From NCBI GenBank assembly GCA_016190005.1, contig JACPRK010000054.1:1-58650 (forward strand): a stretch of 58,650 nucleotides of DNA, in the 5' to 3' direction. The notes beneath the pieces were generated by a model. The model was not told the DNA's origin. It saw only the letters and a program-made list of their open reading frames with translations, and did no database searches. A program made the position numbers and the translations under genes. This stretch comes from Candidatus Wallbacteria bacterium (GTDB taxonomy: Bacteria; Muiribacteriota; UBA6191; JACPRK01). Positions 24,335-36,713 of this stretch are shown piece after piece (the first letter of the stretch is position 1; each line of letters opens with the position of its first letter).

Positions 24335-26563
24335 CTAGGACGGCTCATCGCTCAACCTGCCTTCAAAGCGCTCTCGCTGTCTCAGCCTGGACGCGTCCAC
24401 CAGCATCCTTCCGGCCCACCTGTAGACGTTGAACTCCGAGAGGAACTGACGCATCGACTGCATGCGGGCCCTCTGCTCCGACGAAGCCATCACGATCGCC
24501 CTGTAAAGCGCGTCGCTGGCCTCGTCCAGATCGTAGGGATTCACGATGAGCGCGCCCGTCATCTCGCGCGAGGCCCCTGTGAACTGACTCAACAACAGGA
24601 CTCCTTGCTCGTCGTCCCGGCTCGCGACGAACTCCTTGGCGACCAGGTTCATCCCGTCGTGCAGGCTGCTCACGTAACAGAGGTCGGCGCCCCGGTAGTA
24701 GCGAAAGACCGACGCGGGCTCGTGATGCGCCTGGAACAAGATGATGGGCCTGTAGCCGTTCTTGGAGTACGTGGCATTGACGGAATCGGCGACGGCCTGG
24801 ACCCTTTCGCCCAGGTTTCGGTAGGAGGGAATCGCCGTACGGCTCGGCGCCGCTAGCTGGATGAACGTGAACCGTCCCCGAGCCTCCGGATGCTTCTCCA
24901 GGAGTTTCCCGACCGCCAGGAGCCGTTCCTCGATGCCCTTCGTGTAGTCGAGCCTGTCGACTCCCACGCCGATCCACGCGTCGGATGCCAGGCCGTGCTC
25001 GGCCATCAGGCTTGCCCGGCAGTCCGCGCAAGGAGGGCTCGCCTTGGCCCGCTTGTTCGGCCACTCGATGGAGATCGGATAGGGTCGCACGTGCGTCACG
25101 TGACCGCGGAACTCCACGGAGATCTCTTCCCGGTCGATCCTCGCCTCCAGGTAGCGGTCCACGGCTGCGATGAAGTTGTTGCAGTGCGCTCGCGTGTGGA
25201 AGCCCATGATGCTGCTGCCGAGGAGCCCTTCCAGCAGCTCGCGGCGCCAGGGGCAAATTCCAAAGCGCTCCGCTTCCGGCCAGGGGATGTGCCAGAACGT
25301 GATGAGCGTCGCCTTCGGAATGCGCGACCGCAAGTACCTCGGCGCCAGCGCGAAGTGATAGTCCTGCACCAGGACGACCGGATCGTCGGAGTCCGCCTCT
25401 TCGACGACGGTCATCGCGAACTTCCTGTTCACGGCCTGGTACTGCGTCCAGTCCTCGGAGCGAAACGACGGGCGCTCGTGGGCGACGTGGCAGAGGGGCC
25501 AGAGCCCTTCGTTGGCCAGACCATAGTAGTAGCCCTGCTCCTCCTCTCGCGACAGCCAGACCCTCCGGAGCAGGTAACGCTCCTCGCCTGGGGGGACGCG
25601 CAGCCGGGAGCTCGCATCGGCATTCTCGCGATCGGCGGAGCCGCTCCCATGTCCGACCCAGACACCCGAGCAGGCTTCGAGGACCGGCTCGAGCGCCGTC
25701 ACCAGTCCGCTGGCGGGGTGCTGCACGGCCACCGAGCCGTCGGGCTGGCGCGAGTGGATGTAGGGCTCGCGGTTGGCGACGATGATCACCTTCTCGCCAT
25801 GGAGCTTGGAGCCAAGGACTTGCTTGAGCCGTTCGGGCGTCCAGATGCCGCCGAAATCCGTCTCCTCCTCGGCGCGGATACGCTCGACGAGCTCCTGGAC
25901 GTCGCGCAAGAGCGGCTTGAGCTCGGCGGCGGGAGCCTCACCCCGCAGGAACTGGCGGAAGGCGGCGACGGAGCCGCGCCAGGTGAGGCGCGCGGCAAGC
26001 ACCGTGGCCGTCGAGCCCGCCAGCGCGATGAGGGCGAAGGCCACGAACATCAGCATGCGCACCTGCCCGGTGCGGCGCTCGATGTAGCCCAGGTTGTGCA
26101 CCAGGATCAGGAATCCCAGCGGCGTCGGTCCTTCGAGGATTGGAAAGGCGGAGGCGTGGAGATGGGTGTTCTCGAGATCGACCTTGGCGTGCCACGGCCG
26201 CCACCGTTCGGGCGGACCTTCGACCGCCTCGCGGGCCTGTTTGCCGAGCAGCTCGCGCAGCAACTTGACGGGGAACTCGGCCGTCGACGCAAACATCAGG
26301 AGGTCCGGTCCGTAGACCGCGGCAGCCATCAACCGATCGTCGCGAGTCAGCTCCGTGAGAAGCGCCTCGACGGCCGTGCGATCGCCTTGCCGCCAGCCGC
26401 GGGCAAGGCTGTCGTGGGCGCCGGACGTGGCGAGCGCTGCCCGCTGGAGCACGTCCTTTTCGAACCAGTCGCGCGCCGTATTGCCGACAGCCGCCGACGC
26501 CAACCACGCGACGCCGAACAGCACGGCCAGAAGGAGCAGAGTGATGCGTACGTGCTGGCCCAT
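24335..26563 (-). CDS. otsA: Membrane-anchored trehalose-6-phosphate synthase with N-terminal sensor-like region
   Basis: 742 residues; ordinary OtsA has ~460-470. Residues ~260-735 form the GT20 catalytic domain, which joins UDP-glucose (or another NDP-glucose) and glucose-6-phosphate: 'VIIVANREPYIH', 'VVLVQDYHFALAP', 'ITFWHIPWPEAERFG', 'IGVGVDRLDYTKGIEERL', 'LHDGMNLVAKEFVA'. The first ~230 residues add TM1 (~5-27), an extracytoplasmic stretch (~28-168), TM2 (~170-190) and a HAMP-like segment. This is a receptor-style layout in front of an enzyme. Starts 23 bases after the second otsB. Start ATG 26563 lacks a strong Shine-Dalgarno. Confidence 0.9.
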   Translation of the reverse strand: MGQHVRITLLLLAVLFGVAWLASAAVGNTARDWFEKDVLQRAALATSGAHDSLARGWRQGDRTAVEALLTELTRDDRLMAAAVYGPDLLMFASTAEFPVKLLRELLGKQAREAVEGPPERWRPWHAKVDLENTHLHASAFPILEGPTPLGFLILVHNLGYIERRTGQVRMLMFVAFALIALAGSTATVLAARLTWRGSVAAFRQFLRGEAPAAELKPLLRDVQELVERIRAEEETDFGGIWTPERLKQVLGSKLHGEKVIIVANREPYIHSRQPDGSVAVQHPASGLVTALEPVLEACSGVWVGHGSGSADRENADASSRLRVPPGEERYLLRRVWLSREEEQGYYYGLANEGLWPLCHVAHERPSFRSEDWTQYQAVNRKFAMTVVEEADSDDPVVLVQDYHFALAPRYLRSRIPKATLITFWHIPWPEAERFGICPWRRELLEGLLGSSIMGFHTRAHCNNFIAAVDRYLEARIDREEISVEFRGHVTHVRPYPISIEWPNKRAKASPPCADCRASLMAEHGLASDAWIGVGVDRLDYTKGIEERLLAVGKLLEKHPEARGRFTFIQLAAPSRTAIPSYRNLGERVQAVADSVNATYSKNGYRPIILFQAHHEPASVFRYYRGADLCYVSSLHDGMNLVAKEFVASRDDEQGVLLLSQFTGASREMTGALIVNPYDLDEASDALYRAIVMASSEQRARMQSMRQFLSEFNVYRWAGRMLVDASRLRQRERFEGRLSDEPS

Positions 26564-26586
26564 TGCGCGCGACAGCGTCGGCCGCT

Positions 26587-27345
26587 TCAGGCGTCCTCGG
26601 CGACGCCCGGCCGCGCCTCGAGCAGGACGTCGAGCAACGCGTCGATCTCGCGCTGGCTTCGGATGAAGTACGGCGCCTTCGAGCGGGCGGCCCGCCCGAC
26701 GCGGACGGCCAAGATCCGGTCCGGCGCCGCGCAACCGAACGCGTCCTCGTCAGTCACGTCGTCGCCGACATAGAGGATCCGGTCGCAGTAGAGCCGCTGG
26801 CTCGCAGCCATCAGCGCAGTGCCCTTGTCCGGTGCCGTGCGCGGAACGATGTTGAGCACCAGCTTTCCCGGGACGATCCGGGCGTCGCTCAGTTTCGCCG
26901 CCTTGGCGCGGATGAGCCGGGCCACGGCGGCGCGGTCTCGGCACTCCCGGTAATGAACGGCCAGAGAGTACTGCTTGTCTTCGAGCCGAACACCCTGCAG
27001 CCCACCCAGGACCGGCTCGAGCTCGCTCAGCCAGGATCTCGTCAGCGCTCGGTACTCCTCGCTGGCCGATCCGGGCTCGACACCGTGATTGCCGATAACG
27101 TCCCAGACGTCGATCTGGTTGATCCTCTGCAAGGCGTCAGCCTGGGAACGACCCGTGACGACGGCGCACGGGTAGCGGCGGCTGACCTGCTGGAGACGCT
27201 CGCGAGTCGACGGTCGCATCTGGGCCTGGTCCGGTTTGGCTACAATGGGAGCCAGCGTGCCGTCGAAGTCGAACGCCAAGAGCACGTTGGAGCGGGCGAA
27301 CTCTTCGAGCACCCCGCGAGCAGTCCTTTCCAGCAGATACTTCAC
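26587..27345 (-). CDS. otsB: Trehalose-6-phosphate phosphatase, copy 2
   Basis: 252 residues from GTG 27345, chosen because cggaggag lies eight bases upstream. HAD motifs: 'VLLAFDFDGTLAPIVAKPDQ', 'AVVTGRSQ', 'VIGNHGVEPG', 'YVGDDVTDEDAF'. First gene of the minus-strand trehalose operon (otsB-otsA-secreted-otsB-marR), divergent from treS-mak with about 49 bp between the starts. It is related to copy 1 ('YFIRGQAQIDTLL' compared with 'YFIRSQREIDALL'). Confidence 0.92.
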   Translation of the reverse strand: MKYLLERTARGVLEEFARSNVLLAFDFDGTLAPIVAKPDQAQMRPSTRERLQQVSRRYPCAVVTGRSQADALQRINQIDVWDVIGNHGVEPGSASEEYRALTRSWLSELEPVLGGLQGVRLEDKQYSLAVHYRECRDRAAVARLIRAKAAKLSDARIVPGKLVLNIVPRTAPDKGTALMAASQRLYCDRILYVGDDVTDEDAFGCAAPDRILAVRVGRAARSKAPYFIRSQREIDALLDVLLEARPGVAEDA

Positions 27346-27394
27346 CTGAGGTCTCCTCCGTCTTGACTCCCAGTCTACTCGAAGCCCCGTTCTC

Positions 27395-30754
<3,360 letters not shown>

Positions 30755-30862
30755 GAACCAGGAACCGGTCGGAGCGCGCCAGCGCCTGGCCCTTGCCGGG
30801 GCCGATCTGCCTCCGTGCGGCACAGCCTCCGAGGTGGCGGCCATGGTATCGTGGCAGCGGCC

Positions 30863-31861
30863 ATGGGCAGGCATGACGGCAAGGCTCTCCTGGCGGCTCT
30901 AGCGCTGGCGGCTGCGCCGGTGGCCGCCGACTCCGAGGAGCTGACGCGGCTCGCGACCCGGTGCGAGGGGCAGCGGTTCATGGTCGACTATTCGAGTCCG
31001 CAAGGCCGGGTGCGCCTCTTCACGGACACGGGCGGCGGAAACGTGATCTACGAGGACGCCGTCCGAAGGCTCGGGCTGGCCGTCCGACGATCGGGCGCCG
31101 GCGGACTGCCCGCAGCCCGGGTTCCTCGCCCGAACGGGGCCGTCCCGCTTCCGATGCCGATGCCGGACGGCTGTCCGGAGGGAGGGATGCTTTTCGTTTC
31201 CAGGCGTGAGATGCCCGACTCGGATGGGCGCGCCGGAGTGCTGGGCGAGGCCTGGTTCAAGAACCGTGTCTGGCTGCTCGACTATCCGGGCCGACAGCTC
31301 TACCTCGTGAACGACGCGCGCGCCTTCGAGGGGGTGCCGAAGCACCCCCTCTTCTTCCAGACCGATCCGAGCGGCCGGAGGGCTGTGAACTATCCGCGGA
31401 TCGAGGTCGAGATCGACGGGACTCTCTATCCCCTGCTGTTGGATACGGGTGCCACGCTGCAGCTGACGAGCGAGGCGGCCGCGACGCTTGGGCGGCGGCC
31501 GGGCTCGCAGTTAGCCACTTCCTTCGTCGCCGGCTCCGTGTTCGACTCGTGGCGGCGCTCGCACCCGGACTGGCCTCTCATCGAGCGCGCCGACGGGCTG
31601 GTGGGCGACCAGCCGGCAATCCGCGTCCCCTGGGTGCGCGTCGCCGGCCGCCGGATCGGGCCGCTCTGGTTCACGCGCCGGCCCGACGCCAGCTTCCACG
31701 ACTTCATGTCCCGCTACATGGACCGGCGGATCGACGGCGCCCTGGGCGGCAACGCGTTTGCGAGCTTCTCCCTGCTGCTGAACTACCCCGACGCCTCGTT
31801 TGCGCTCCTGCCCGGGTCCGCCGCAAGGCGAAGAAAACCGGGGACACACGACCTATTTTGA
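30863..31861 (+). CDS. Secreted retropepsin-like aspartyl protease with two DTG motifs
   Basis: 332 residues from ATG 30863. Signal peptide ('LLAALALAAAPVAA'). Two half-sites: 'RVRLFTDTGGGNVIYEDA' near residue 50 and 'YPLLLDTGATLQLTSEAA' near residue 195. Each has the Asp-Thr-Gly of aspartyl proteases, suggesting a single-chain two-lobed enzyme; 'DGALGGNAFASF' near the end fits the second lobe's closing segment. The last eight residues (KPGTHDLF) and the stop codon are encoded by the palindromic element at 31833-31889, so the natural C-terminus may have been replaced by insertion. Periplasmic; substrate unknown. Confidence 0.78.
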   Translation: MGRHDGKALLAALALAAAPVAADSEELTRLATRCEGQRFMVDYSSPQGRVRLFTDTGGGNVIYEDAVRRLGLAVRRSGAGGLPAARVPRPNGAVPLPMPMPDGCPEGGMLFVSRREMPDSDGRAGVLGEAWFKNRVWLLDYPGRQLYLVNDARAFEGVPKHPLFFQTDPSGRRAVNYPRIEVEIDGTLYPLLLDTGATLQLTSEAAATLGRRPGSQLATSFVAGSVFDSWRRSHPDWPLIERADGLVGDQPAIRVPWVRVAGRRIGPLWFTRRPDASFHDFMSRYMDRRIDGALGGNAFASFSLLLNYPDASFALLPGSAARRRKPGTHDLF

Positions 31862-31889
31862 AAAAATAGGTCGTGTGTCCCCGGTTTTC
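31833..31889. repeat. 57-bp perfect palindromic element, copy 1
   Basis: Perfect 27-bp arms (31833-31859 and 31863-31889) around a 3-base loop. The left arm starts gaaaaccggggacacacgac and continues ctatttt. It overlaps the end of the protease gene and abuts the kinase remnant. This form (ccggggacac...) is, from general knowledge, found as dispersed repeats and beside REP-associated tyrosine transposases. Confidence 0.9.
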
Positions 31890-32258
31890 CCGTGCAACGT
31901 TGGGCCAGCGCTCGCAGGTCGTCGCCCTTGATCAGTGCGAGTGTGCTGGAGGGCGCCCGCTCTGCCAAGCGAGTTATCTCCTCGAGCTCCGATTCCAGTG
32001 CCAGATGCGAAGCCCGTTCCGCCCGCTGTTCCAGCTCGCGGGCGATGCAGTAGGCGATCAGTTGCCCGCTCCCGGTAGGCACCACGGCAGCCGCGCCTCG
32101 CTGAAGTGCCGTCGCGGCTTCCTCTCCGTACGGCGCAGCCGCCGTCGGCGCCTTGCACGGCCTGGAGGACCCGAAGTCCGCCATCTCCGACGGATGATGT
32201 CCGCTGACGACGACGTCGCAGCTCTCTTCGCAAAGCGCGTCCAGTAGTCGAGTGGCCC
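31890..32258 (-). pseudogene. Remnant of a hybrid histidine kinase (N-terminal third)
   Basis: Minus-strand translation matches residues ~39-165 of the kinase at 17160-19253: '[20 protein letters not shown]' against '[20 protein letters not shown]', and 'RASHLALESELEEITRLAE' against '[19 protein letters not shown]', ending '[12 protein letters not shown]'. Two compensating frameshifts lie between ('GLRVLQAVQGADGG' is in another frame). There is no start, and the homology stops exactly at the palindrome at 31889. Contains no kinase domain. Confidence 0.85.
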
Positions 32259-32312
32259 CATTTTGGGTTCTTTCGTGCGTCCCGGCTTCCCCCCCCGGGG
32301 CTTTCGCTTCCG

Positions 32313-32882
32313 CTACTCCTTCTCGTGGAGCGTGCAGTGTGCCCGGTTCTTCTTCAGGTATTGCTCGATCCCCTGAGAGAACTGCTTCAGGTCGTTCGGG
32401 TCGCGGCTCGTCAGGATGTTGCCGTCTACCACCAGCGGCCGGTCCTCGACGACGTTACCACCCGCGTTCTTCAGGTCGGCTCGGATGTCGCTGACGCCCG
32501 TGATCTCCTTGCCCGATACCAGCCCGGCGTTCAGCAACACCTGAGGTCCGTGGCAGACCGAGGCGATGAGCTTGCCCGCCTTGTTGGCTCCGCGCAGGAA
32601 GTCGAGCACCTCTCCGTCCGTTCGCTTGATGATGGGATTCCAGGCGCCGCCGGGTACCATCACGGCGCAGTAGTCCGTCGGTTTGGCTTGCGAGATCTGC
32701 TTCGTCACCGGAATCCAGATCGAGGGCTTGAGGAACTGGATGGCCATGACCCGGTCCTTGATCCCGTCGGGCGTGACGATCTCGACGGTTGCGCCCCGGG
32801 CCTGGAAGTAGCGCAGCGGATAGGTGACTTCGATCTCCTCGAAGCCGTGGGCTGCCGCGATGGCGATCTTGAGGCCCTTCAT
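32313..32882 (-). CDS. DJ-1/PfpI-family protein
   Basis: 189 residues from ATG 32882. Family landmarks: 'KIAIAAAHGFEEIEVTYPL' with the conserved Glu15, 'YCAVMVPGG', the nucleophile elbow 'KLIASVCHGPQVLLNAGL' with Cys-His, and 'LTSRDPNDLKQFSQGIEQYL' at the end. Members include deglycases, chaperones and cysteine peptidases; this one looks like the stress-protein type. An in-frame GTG at 32918 would add 12 residues. The whole gene lies between the two 57-bp palindromes. Confidence 0.88.
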   Translation of the reverse strand: MKGLKIAIAAAHGFEEIEVTYPLRYFQARGATVEIVTPDGIKDRVMAIQFLKPSIWIPVTKQISQAKPTDYCAVMVPGGAWNPIIKRTDGEVLDFLRGANKAGKLIASVCHGPQVLLNAGLVSGKEITGVSDIRADLKNAGGNVVEDRPLVVDGNILTSRDPNDLKQFSQGIEQYLKKNRAHCTLHEKE

Positions 32883-32918
32883 TGCCTCTGGGTCCGTCGC
32901 TGGGACCTCGGGCACGTT

Positions 32919-32975
32919 GAAAACCGGGGACACACGACCTATTTTCCAAAAATGGGTCGTGTGTCCCCAGTTTTC
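32919..32975. repeat. 57-bp palindromic element, copy 2
   Basis: Left arm (32919-32945) identical to copy 1; right arm (32949-32975) has two mismatches; loop cca. It lies upstream of the pfpI-like gene and about 100 bp before alkA. With copy 1 it brackets a 1,029-bp segment holding the kinase remnant and the pfpI-like gene. Confidence 0.9.
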
Positions 32976-33073
32976 CGAGCTGGTACAATCGAGTCGGCCA
33001 GACGAGGGTGTCGGGGCGGCGAAGGGCGCTGCGATGTGGTTCCTCCGAGCACCCGCGCTCTCGGATCCGAACG

Positions 33074-33724
33074 ATGACTCGAGTCGACTCTGCGAAACCC
33101 ACCTGGACGGCGGCCGTGCGAAAGCTGCGCGGGGCCGATCCCGTGCTGGCGACGGTCATCGAGCGGGTCGGGCCGTGCCGGCTGGCGTTGGACCCGGCCG
33201 AAAATCCGTTCATGGCCCTGGCCTCGTGCATCGTCTCGCAGCAGCTTTCGGGGAAGGCGGCGGCCACGATCTTCGGCCGGTTTCAGGGGCTCTACCCGCG
33301 CGCGACCCAACCGACGCCCAAGCAGGTACTGCGCACGCCGGTCGAGAAGCTGAGGAGCGCCGGACTGTCGGGCGCCAAGACGGCGGCCATCCATGACCTG
33401 GCGCGGCGAATCGCTGACGGGCTCCTCCCGGTTGACGAGCTCGGACGCATGGACGACGAAGCGGTCATCCAGACGCTCTCCAGCGTTCGAGGCATCGGCC
33501 GCTGGTCGGCCGAGATGTACCTGATCTTCCGGCTGGGCCGGCCCGATGTGCTGCCGGTGGGCGACCTGGGGCTCCGCAAGGGCGTGCAGCGCGCCTACGG
33601 CCTGGAGGAGTTGCCGAAGCCCGTGCGGCTCGAGCAGATCGCGCATCCATGGAAGCCGTATCGCAGCATCGCCACGTGGTACTTCTGGGCCAGCCTGGAC
33701 GCGAAGGCCGAAGCAGGAGCGTAG
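33074..33724 (+). CDS. alkA: DNA-3-methyladenine glycosylase II-type DNA glycosylase
   Basis: 216 residues. HhH-GPD fold: 'PFMALASCIVSQQLSGKAAA', helix-hairpin-helix 'LSSVRGIGRWSAEMYLIF', catalytic Asp in 'LPVGDLGLRKG', and 'PWKPYRSIATWYFW'. It removes alkylated purines in base-excision repair. It lacks the N-terminal AlkA domain of Escherichia coli, as in the shorter MAG1-like forms. A TACAAT at 32984-32989, just after palindrome copy 2, is a possible -10. Convergent with the large hybrid kinase. Confidence 0.9.
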   Translation: MTRVDSAKPTWTAAVRKLRGADPVLATVIERVGPCRLALDPAENPFMALASCIVSQQLSGKAAATIFGRFQGLYPRATQPTPKQVLRTPVEKLRSAGLSGAKTAAIHDLARRIADGLLPVDELGRMDDEAVIQTLSSVRGIGRWSAEMYLIFRLGRPDVLPVGDLGLRKGVQRAYGLEELPKPVRLEQIAHPWKPYRSIATWYFWASLDAKAEAGA

Positions 33725-33761
33725 GCGAAAGCCGGCTCCGGCAGGCCTGGCACGGCCAGCG

Positions 33762-36713
33762 CTAGGGTGCGTCCCGGGCAGTGCCGTCGAGGATGTCGTG
33801 GACCTTCTCGAGAAGGGCGGCGGGGGTAAAGGGCTTCTGGAGCAGGTGGCCGCCGCCTTCGAGGACGCCGTGGACGGCGAGCACGTCGCCCGTGTACCCG
33901 GTCATCAGGAGCACCTTGGTCGCGGGGCGCAGCTGGCTGATTTCGCTGGCGAGAACTGGACCGCTCATCCCGGGCATCACGACGTCGGTGAGCAGGAGAT
34001 CGAACGGCTCGCCCTTGCGCGCTAGCTCCAGCGCTTCGTCCTGGGTGGCCGCCTCCAGCACCTTGAAGCCACCGCGGCCCAGTACCAGCTTGGCCAGAGT
34101 GCGGATATCGGCATTGTCGTCGATCACCAGCACGGTTCCGCCGACGGTCGTTCGCACCGGTCTGGCCGGCTTGGGTGCGACTGCGACCTGGGCGCACTCG
34201 ACTCGGGGAAGCAGGATGTCGAAGGTCGTGCCGGAGTCGAGCTCGCTCTTCACCGTGATGAAGCCGCCGCTTTGCCGAACGATGCCGTAGACGGTGGCCA
34301 GCCCCAGCCCTGTTCCCTTGTCGACGGACTTCGTCGTGAAGAACGGCTCGAAGATGCGGTTGAGGACGGACGGCTCGATCCCGCAGCCCGTGTCCGCAAC
34401 CGAGAGTCTGACGTAGCGCCCTGGCTGCAGCTCCGAGCCAGCCGGGGTCATGCCTTCCTCGAGCTCCGTCGGGGCAAGCTCCAATCGCAACGTCCCGCCG
34501 GCCGGCATCGCATCGCGAGCGTTCACGGCCAGGGTCATCAGCACCTGCTCGATCTGCCCCGGATCGGCCAGCACGCAGCAGGGTTCGGGCTGATCGGGCA
34601 GCGCCAGCGCGATGTCCTCGCCGATGAAGCGGTGCAGCATCTTCGACATGTCGGCCACGGCGGCGCGCAGATCGACGACCACCGGTTGCAACACCTGGTG
34701 CCGGCTGAAGGCCAGGAGCTGTCGTGTCACGCGGGTTGCCTTGTCCGCGGCGCCTCGGATGAGCGCCGCGTCGCGCGCAATGGAGGAGCCCGGTGGGGCG
34801 TCCTCGAGGATGAAGGCGGCGTTGCCGGCGACGACGGTGAGCAGGTTGTTGAAGTCGTGCGCGATGCCGCCAGCGAGCCGGCCGATGGCCTCCAGCTTCT
34901 GGGCCTGCCGGAGCTGCTCGTCGCTCTTGCTGAGCGCCTCGTCGGCCCGCTTGCGGCGGATGCCCAGGCCGATGACGTCTGCGATCGGCAAGAGCCCGTC
35001 GAAAGTGCTCGGCGCGATGCGGCGTCCCGATGTGACGCTGAGGAAGCCCAAGAGTTCGTCCTCGATCGCGATGGGGAAGGATGCCTGGAAGACATCTCCC
35101 GGACAACTCTTGCAAGGGAACGGGAGTGAGTCGGCCTTGCGGCCTGCAAGGTGGACCAGCACGGGAAGCCGTTCCTGGTGCGGCGCGCGCAGCTGGCACG
35201 GCAAGGACGGCGGCTCAGGCGGTGGGCCGTCGACCGCGGCGCAGGACCTGAGCTCGAGGGCGCCGCTCTGTAGATTGCGCAGCCAGACGCACGCCGAAAG
35301 CGCTCCGAGCCGCTTCGCTGCCGCTCGGGCACAGCGCGCCAGCATGCTATCGAGCGTCTCGGTCTGCACCAGCGCCAGGCTGACGTCGGCGGTCAGCTCG
35401 GCCAGGACGGTGCGCTCGCCTAGCGCAGTCTCCGCCCGCTTGCGGCTGAGAAACTGAGCCAGCTGCCGGCCGATCGAGTCGAGTGTCTGCAGTGCATCGG
35501 GGTCCGGCGGCTTGGACTCGCGGCTGAAGAACGTGAGCGCCCCGATGGCGGCCCCGGAATCGATCAGCGGAAAGGCGTAGCCTCCGCGTAGCCCCGCTTT
35601 GGCCGCGGCCTCGCTCCGAGGCAGGTCCGCCGAGGAAACGTCAGCGATGAACAGGGGCGTGCCCGTCTTCCAGACCAGGCCCGGCAGACTGTGCCCCGGC
35701 GGCAGCTCGAGCTTCTCCGAGCAGCAAGCCAGCTCCTGGGGAACATCATCGAGTCGTCCCCAGGTACCCGCACATCGCATCACGTTTGCGGTCGGATCGA
35801 CGGTCCAGAGATCGCCGACATCCCACTCGAGACAGGCCAGCAGCGCCCGCACGATCTTCTCGCCGGCCGCGACGACCGTCGGGCCTGTGGCCAGGATGCG
35901 AGCAGTTTCGTGCTCGGTCTCCCGGCGGCGGGTTGCCCGCACCATCCCCGTGATGTCCTCAGAGATGCCGCAGACACGCACGACCCGTCCGCCTGAGTCG
36001 CGTACGGGGGAGCCGACGTGACGCACGGTGCGGATTTCGCCGTCCGGCCGGACAACCCGGCACTCGAATTGCCGGGCGGAGTTGGCTCGCATGGTACCTA
36101 GCTCGGCACGCACGGCGTCGCGGTCGTCTTCATGAATGACCGCGAGCGTGGCCTCGATGCCGCCGTAGGCGAACTCGGTCGGGCGGCCCGTGATGCGCTC
36201 GAAGGCCGGGCTCATGTAGTAGATGGCATCGTCGGTCGCGGAGACGAGCCAAAAGACGTGGGGGCTCGACTCTGCGATCTGCCGGAAGCGGGTCTCGCTC
36301 TCGCGCAGCGAGCGTTCCGTCGAGCGGCGCCAGTCGCGGCTCTGACAATCGCGCAACTCGCGCTCGACGGCGGGGAGCAGCCGGGACAGGTTGTCCGAGG
36401 CGAAGCAGTCACGGGCACCGGCCCTCATGGCCCGGGTGGCCTCGGCGTCCGTGAGTGCAGGTGAGAGAACCAGGAGCGGGATGTCGGCGCCTCGAGCTGT
36501 GAGCTCTCCAAGCGCCGGCTCCAGAAACGGAAGGTCCGACAGCACGATGTCCCAGGCGCCGTCAGACATGGCCGCCTGGAGCATCCTGTTATCGCCGGCC
36601 AGGCGCATCTGCAGCGCAAACGCGCTCTCCAGCTGGTGTGCAGCTTCGGCGGCGTCCGCCTGGCGCGTACTGAGTACGAGAACTCGCAGGGCCGGTGCCA
36701 TCGGACGCCTCAT
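33762..36713 (-). CDS. Hybrid histidine kinase (REC-like, PAS, two GAF, HisKA-HATPase, REC)
   Basis: 983 residues from ATG 36713 (gagagg upstream; ATG 36701 also possible). N-terminal receiver-like domain keeps an Asp ('IVLSDLPFLEP') but lacks the acidic pair and the Lys. PAS/PAC near ~140-265 ('VFWLVSATDDAIYYMSPAF', 'RPDGEIRTVRHVGSPVRD'). Two GAF-like regions (~270-430, 450-610), the second with 'FPCKSCPGDVFQASF'. Kinase: '[19 protein letters not shown]', 'AVNARDAMPAGG', 'GTGLGLATVYGIV'. C-terminal receiver: 'LLLTDVVMPGMSG', 'LLQKPFT'. Paralogue of the kinase at 17160-19253. Confidence 0.92.
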   Translation of the reverse strand: MRRPMAPALRVLVLSTRQADAAEAAHQLESAFALQMRLAGDNRMLQAAMSDGAWDIVLSDLPFLEPALGELTARGADIPLLVLSPALTDAEATRAMRAGARDCFASDNLSRLLPAVERELRDCQSRDWRRSTERSLRESETRFRQIAESSPHVFWLVSATDDAIYYMSPAFERITGRPTEFAYGGIEATLAVIHEDDRDAVRAELGTMRANSARQFECRVVRPDGEIRTVRHVGSPVRDSGGRVVRVCGISEDITGMVRATRRRETEHETARILATGPTVVAAGEKIVRALLACLEWDVGDLWTVDPTANVMRCAGTWGRLDDVPQELACCSEKLELPPGHSLPGLVWKTGTPLFIADVSSADLPRSEAAAKAGLRGGYAFPLIDSGAAIGALTFFSRESKPPDPDALQTLDSIGRQLAQFLSRKRAETALGERTVLAELTADVSLALVQTETLDSMLARCARAAAKRLGALSACVWLRNLQSGALELRSCAAVDGPPPEPPSLPCQLRAPHQERLPVLVHLAGRKADSLPFPCKSCPGDVFQASFPIAIEDELLGFLSVTSGRRIAPSTFDGLLPIADVIGLGIRRKRADEALSKSDEQLRQAQKLEAIGRLAGGIAHDFNNLLTVVAGNAAFILEDAPPGSSIARDAALIRGAADKATRVTRQLLAFSRHQVLQPVVVDLRAAVADMSKMLHRFIGEDIALALPDQPEPCCVLADPGQIEQVLMTLAVNARDAMPAGGTLRLELAPTELEEGMTPAGSELQPGRYVRLSVADTGCGIEPSVLNRIFEPFFTTKSVDKGTGLGLATVYGIVRQSGGFITVKSELDSGTTFDILLPRVECAQVAVAPKPARPVRTTVGGTVLVIDDNADIRTLAKLVLGRGGFKVLEAATQDEALELARKGEPFDLLLTDVVMPGMSGPVLASEISQLRPATKVLLMTGYTGDVLAVHGVLEGGGHLLQKPFTPAALLEKVHDILDGTARDAP

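Noticed and set aside
24890..26773. Long plus-strand open frame of 627 codons opposite otsA
   Set aside because: It mirrors the otsA reading frame on the other strand. It has no domains, is rich in Arg/Asp/Val as expected for a high-GC antisense frame, and has no ribosome site.
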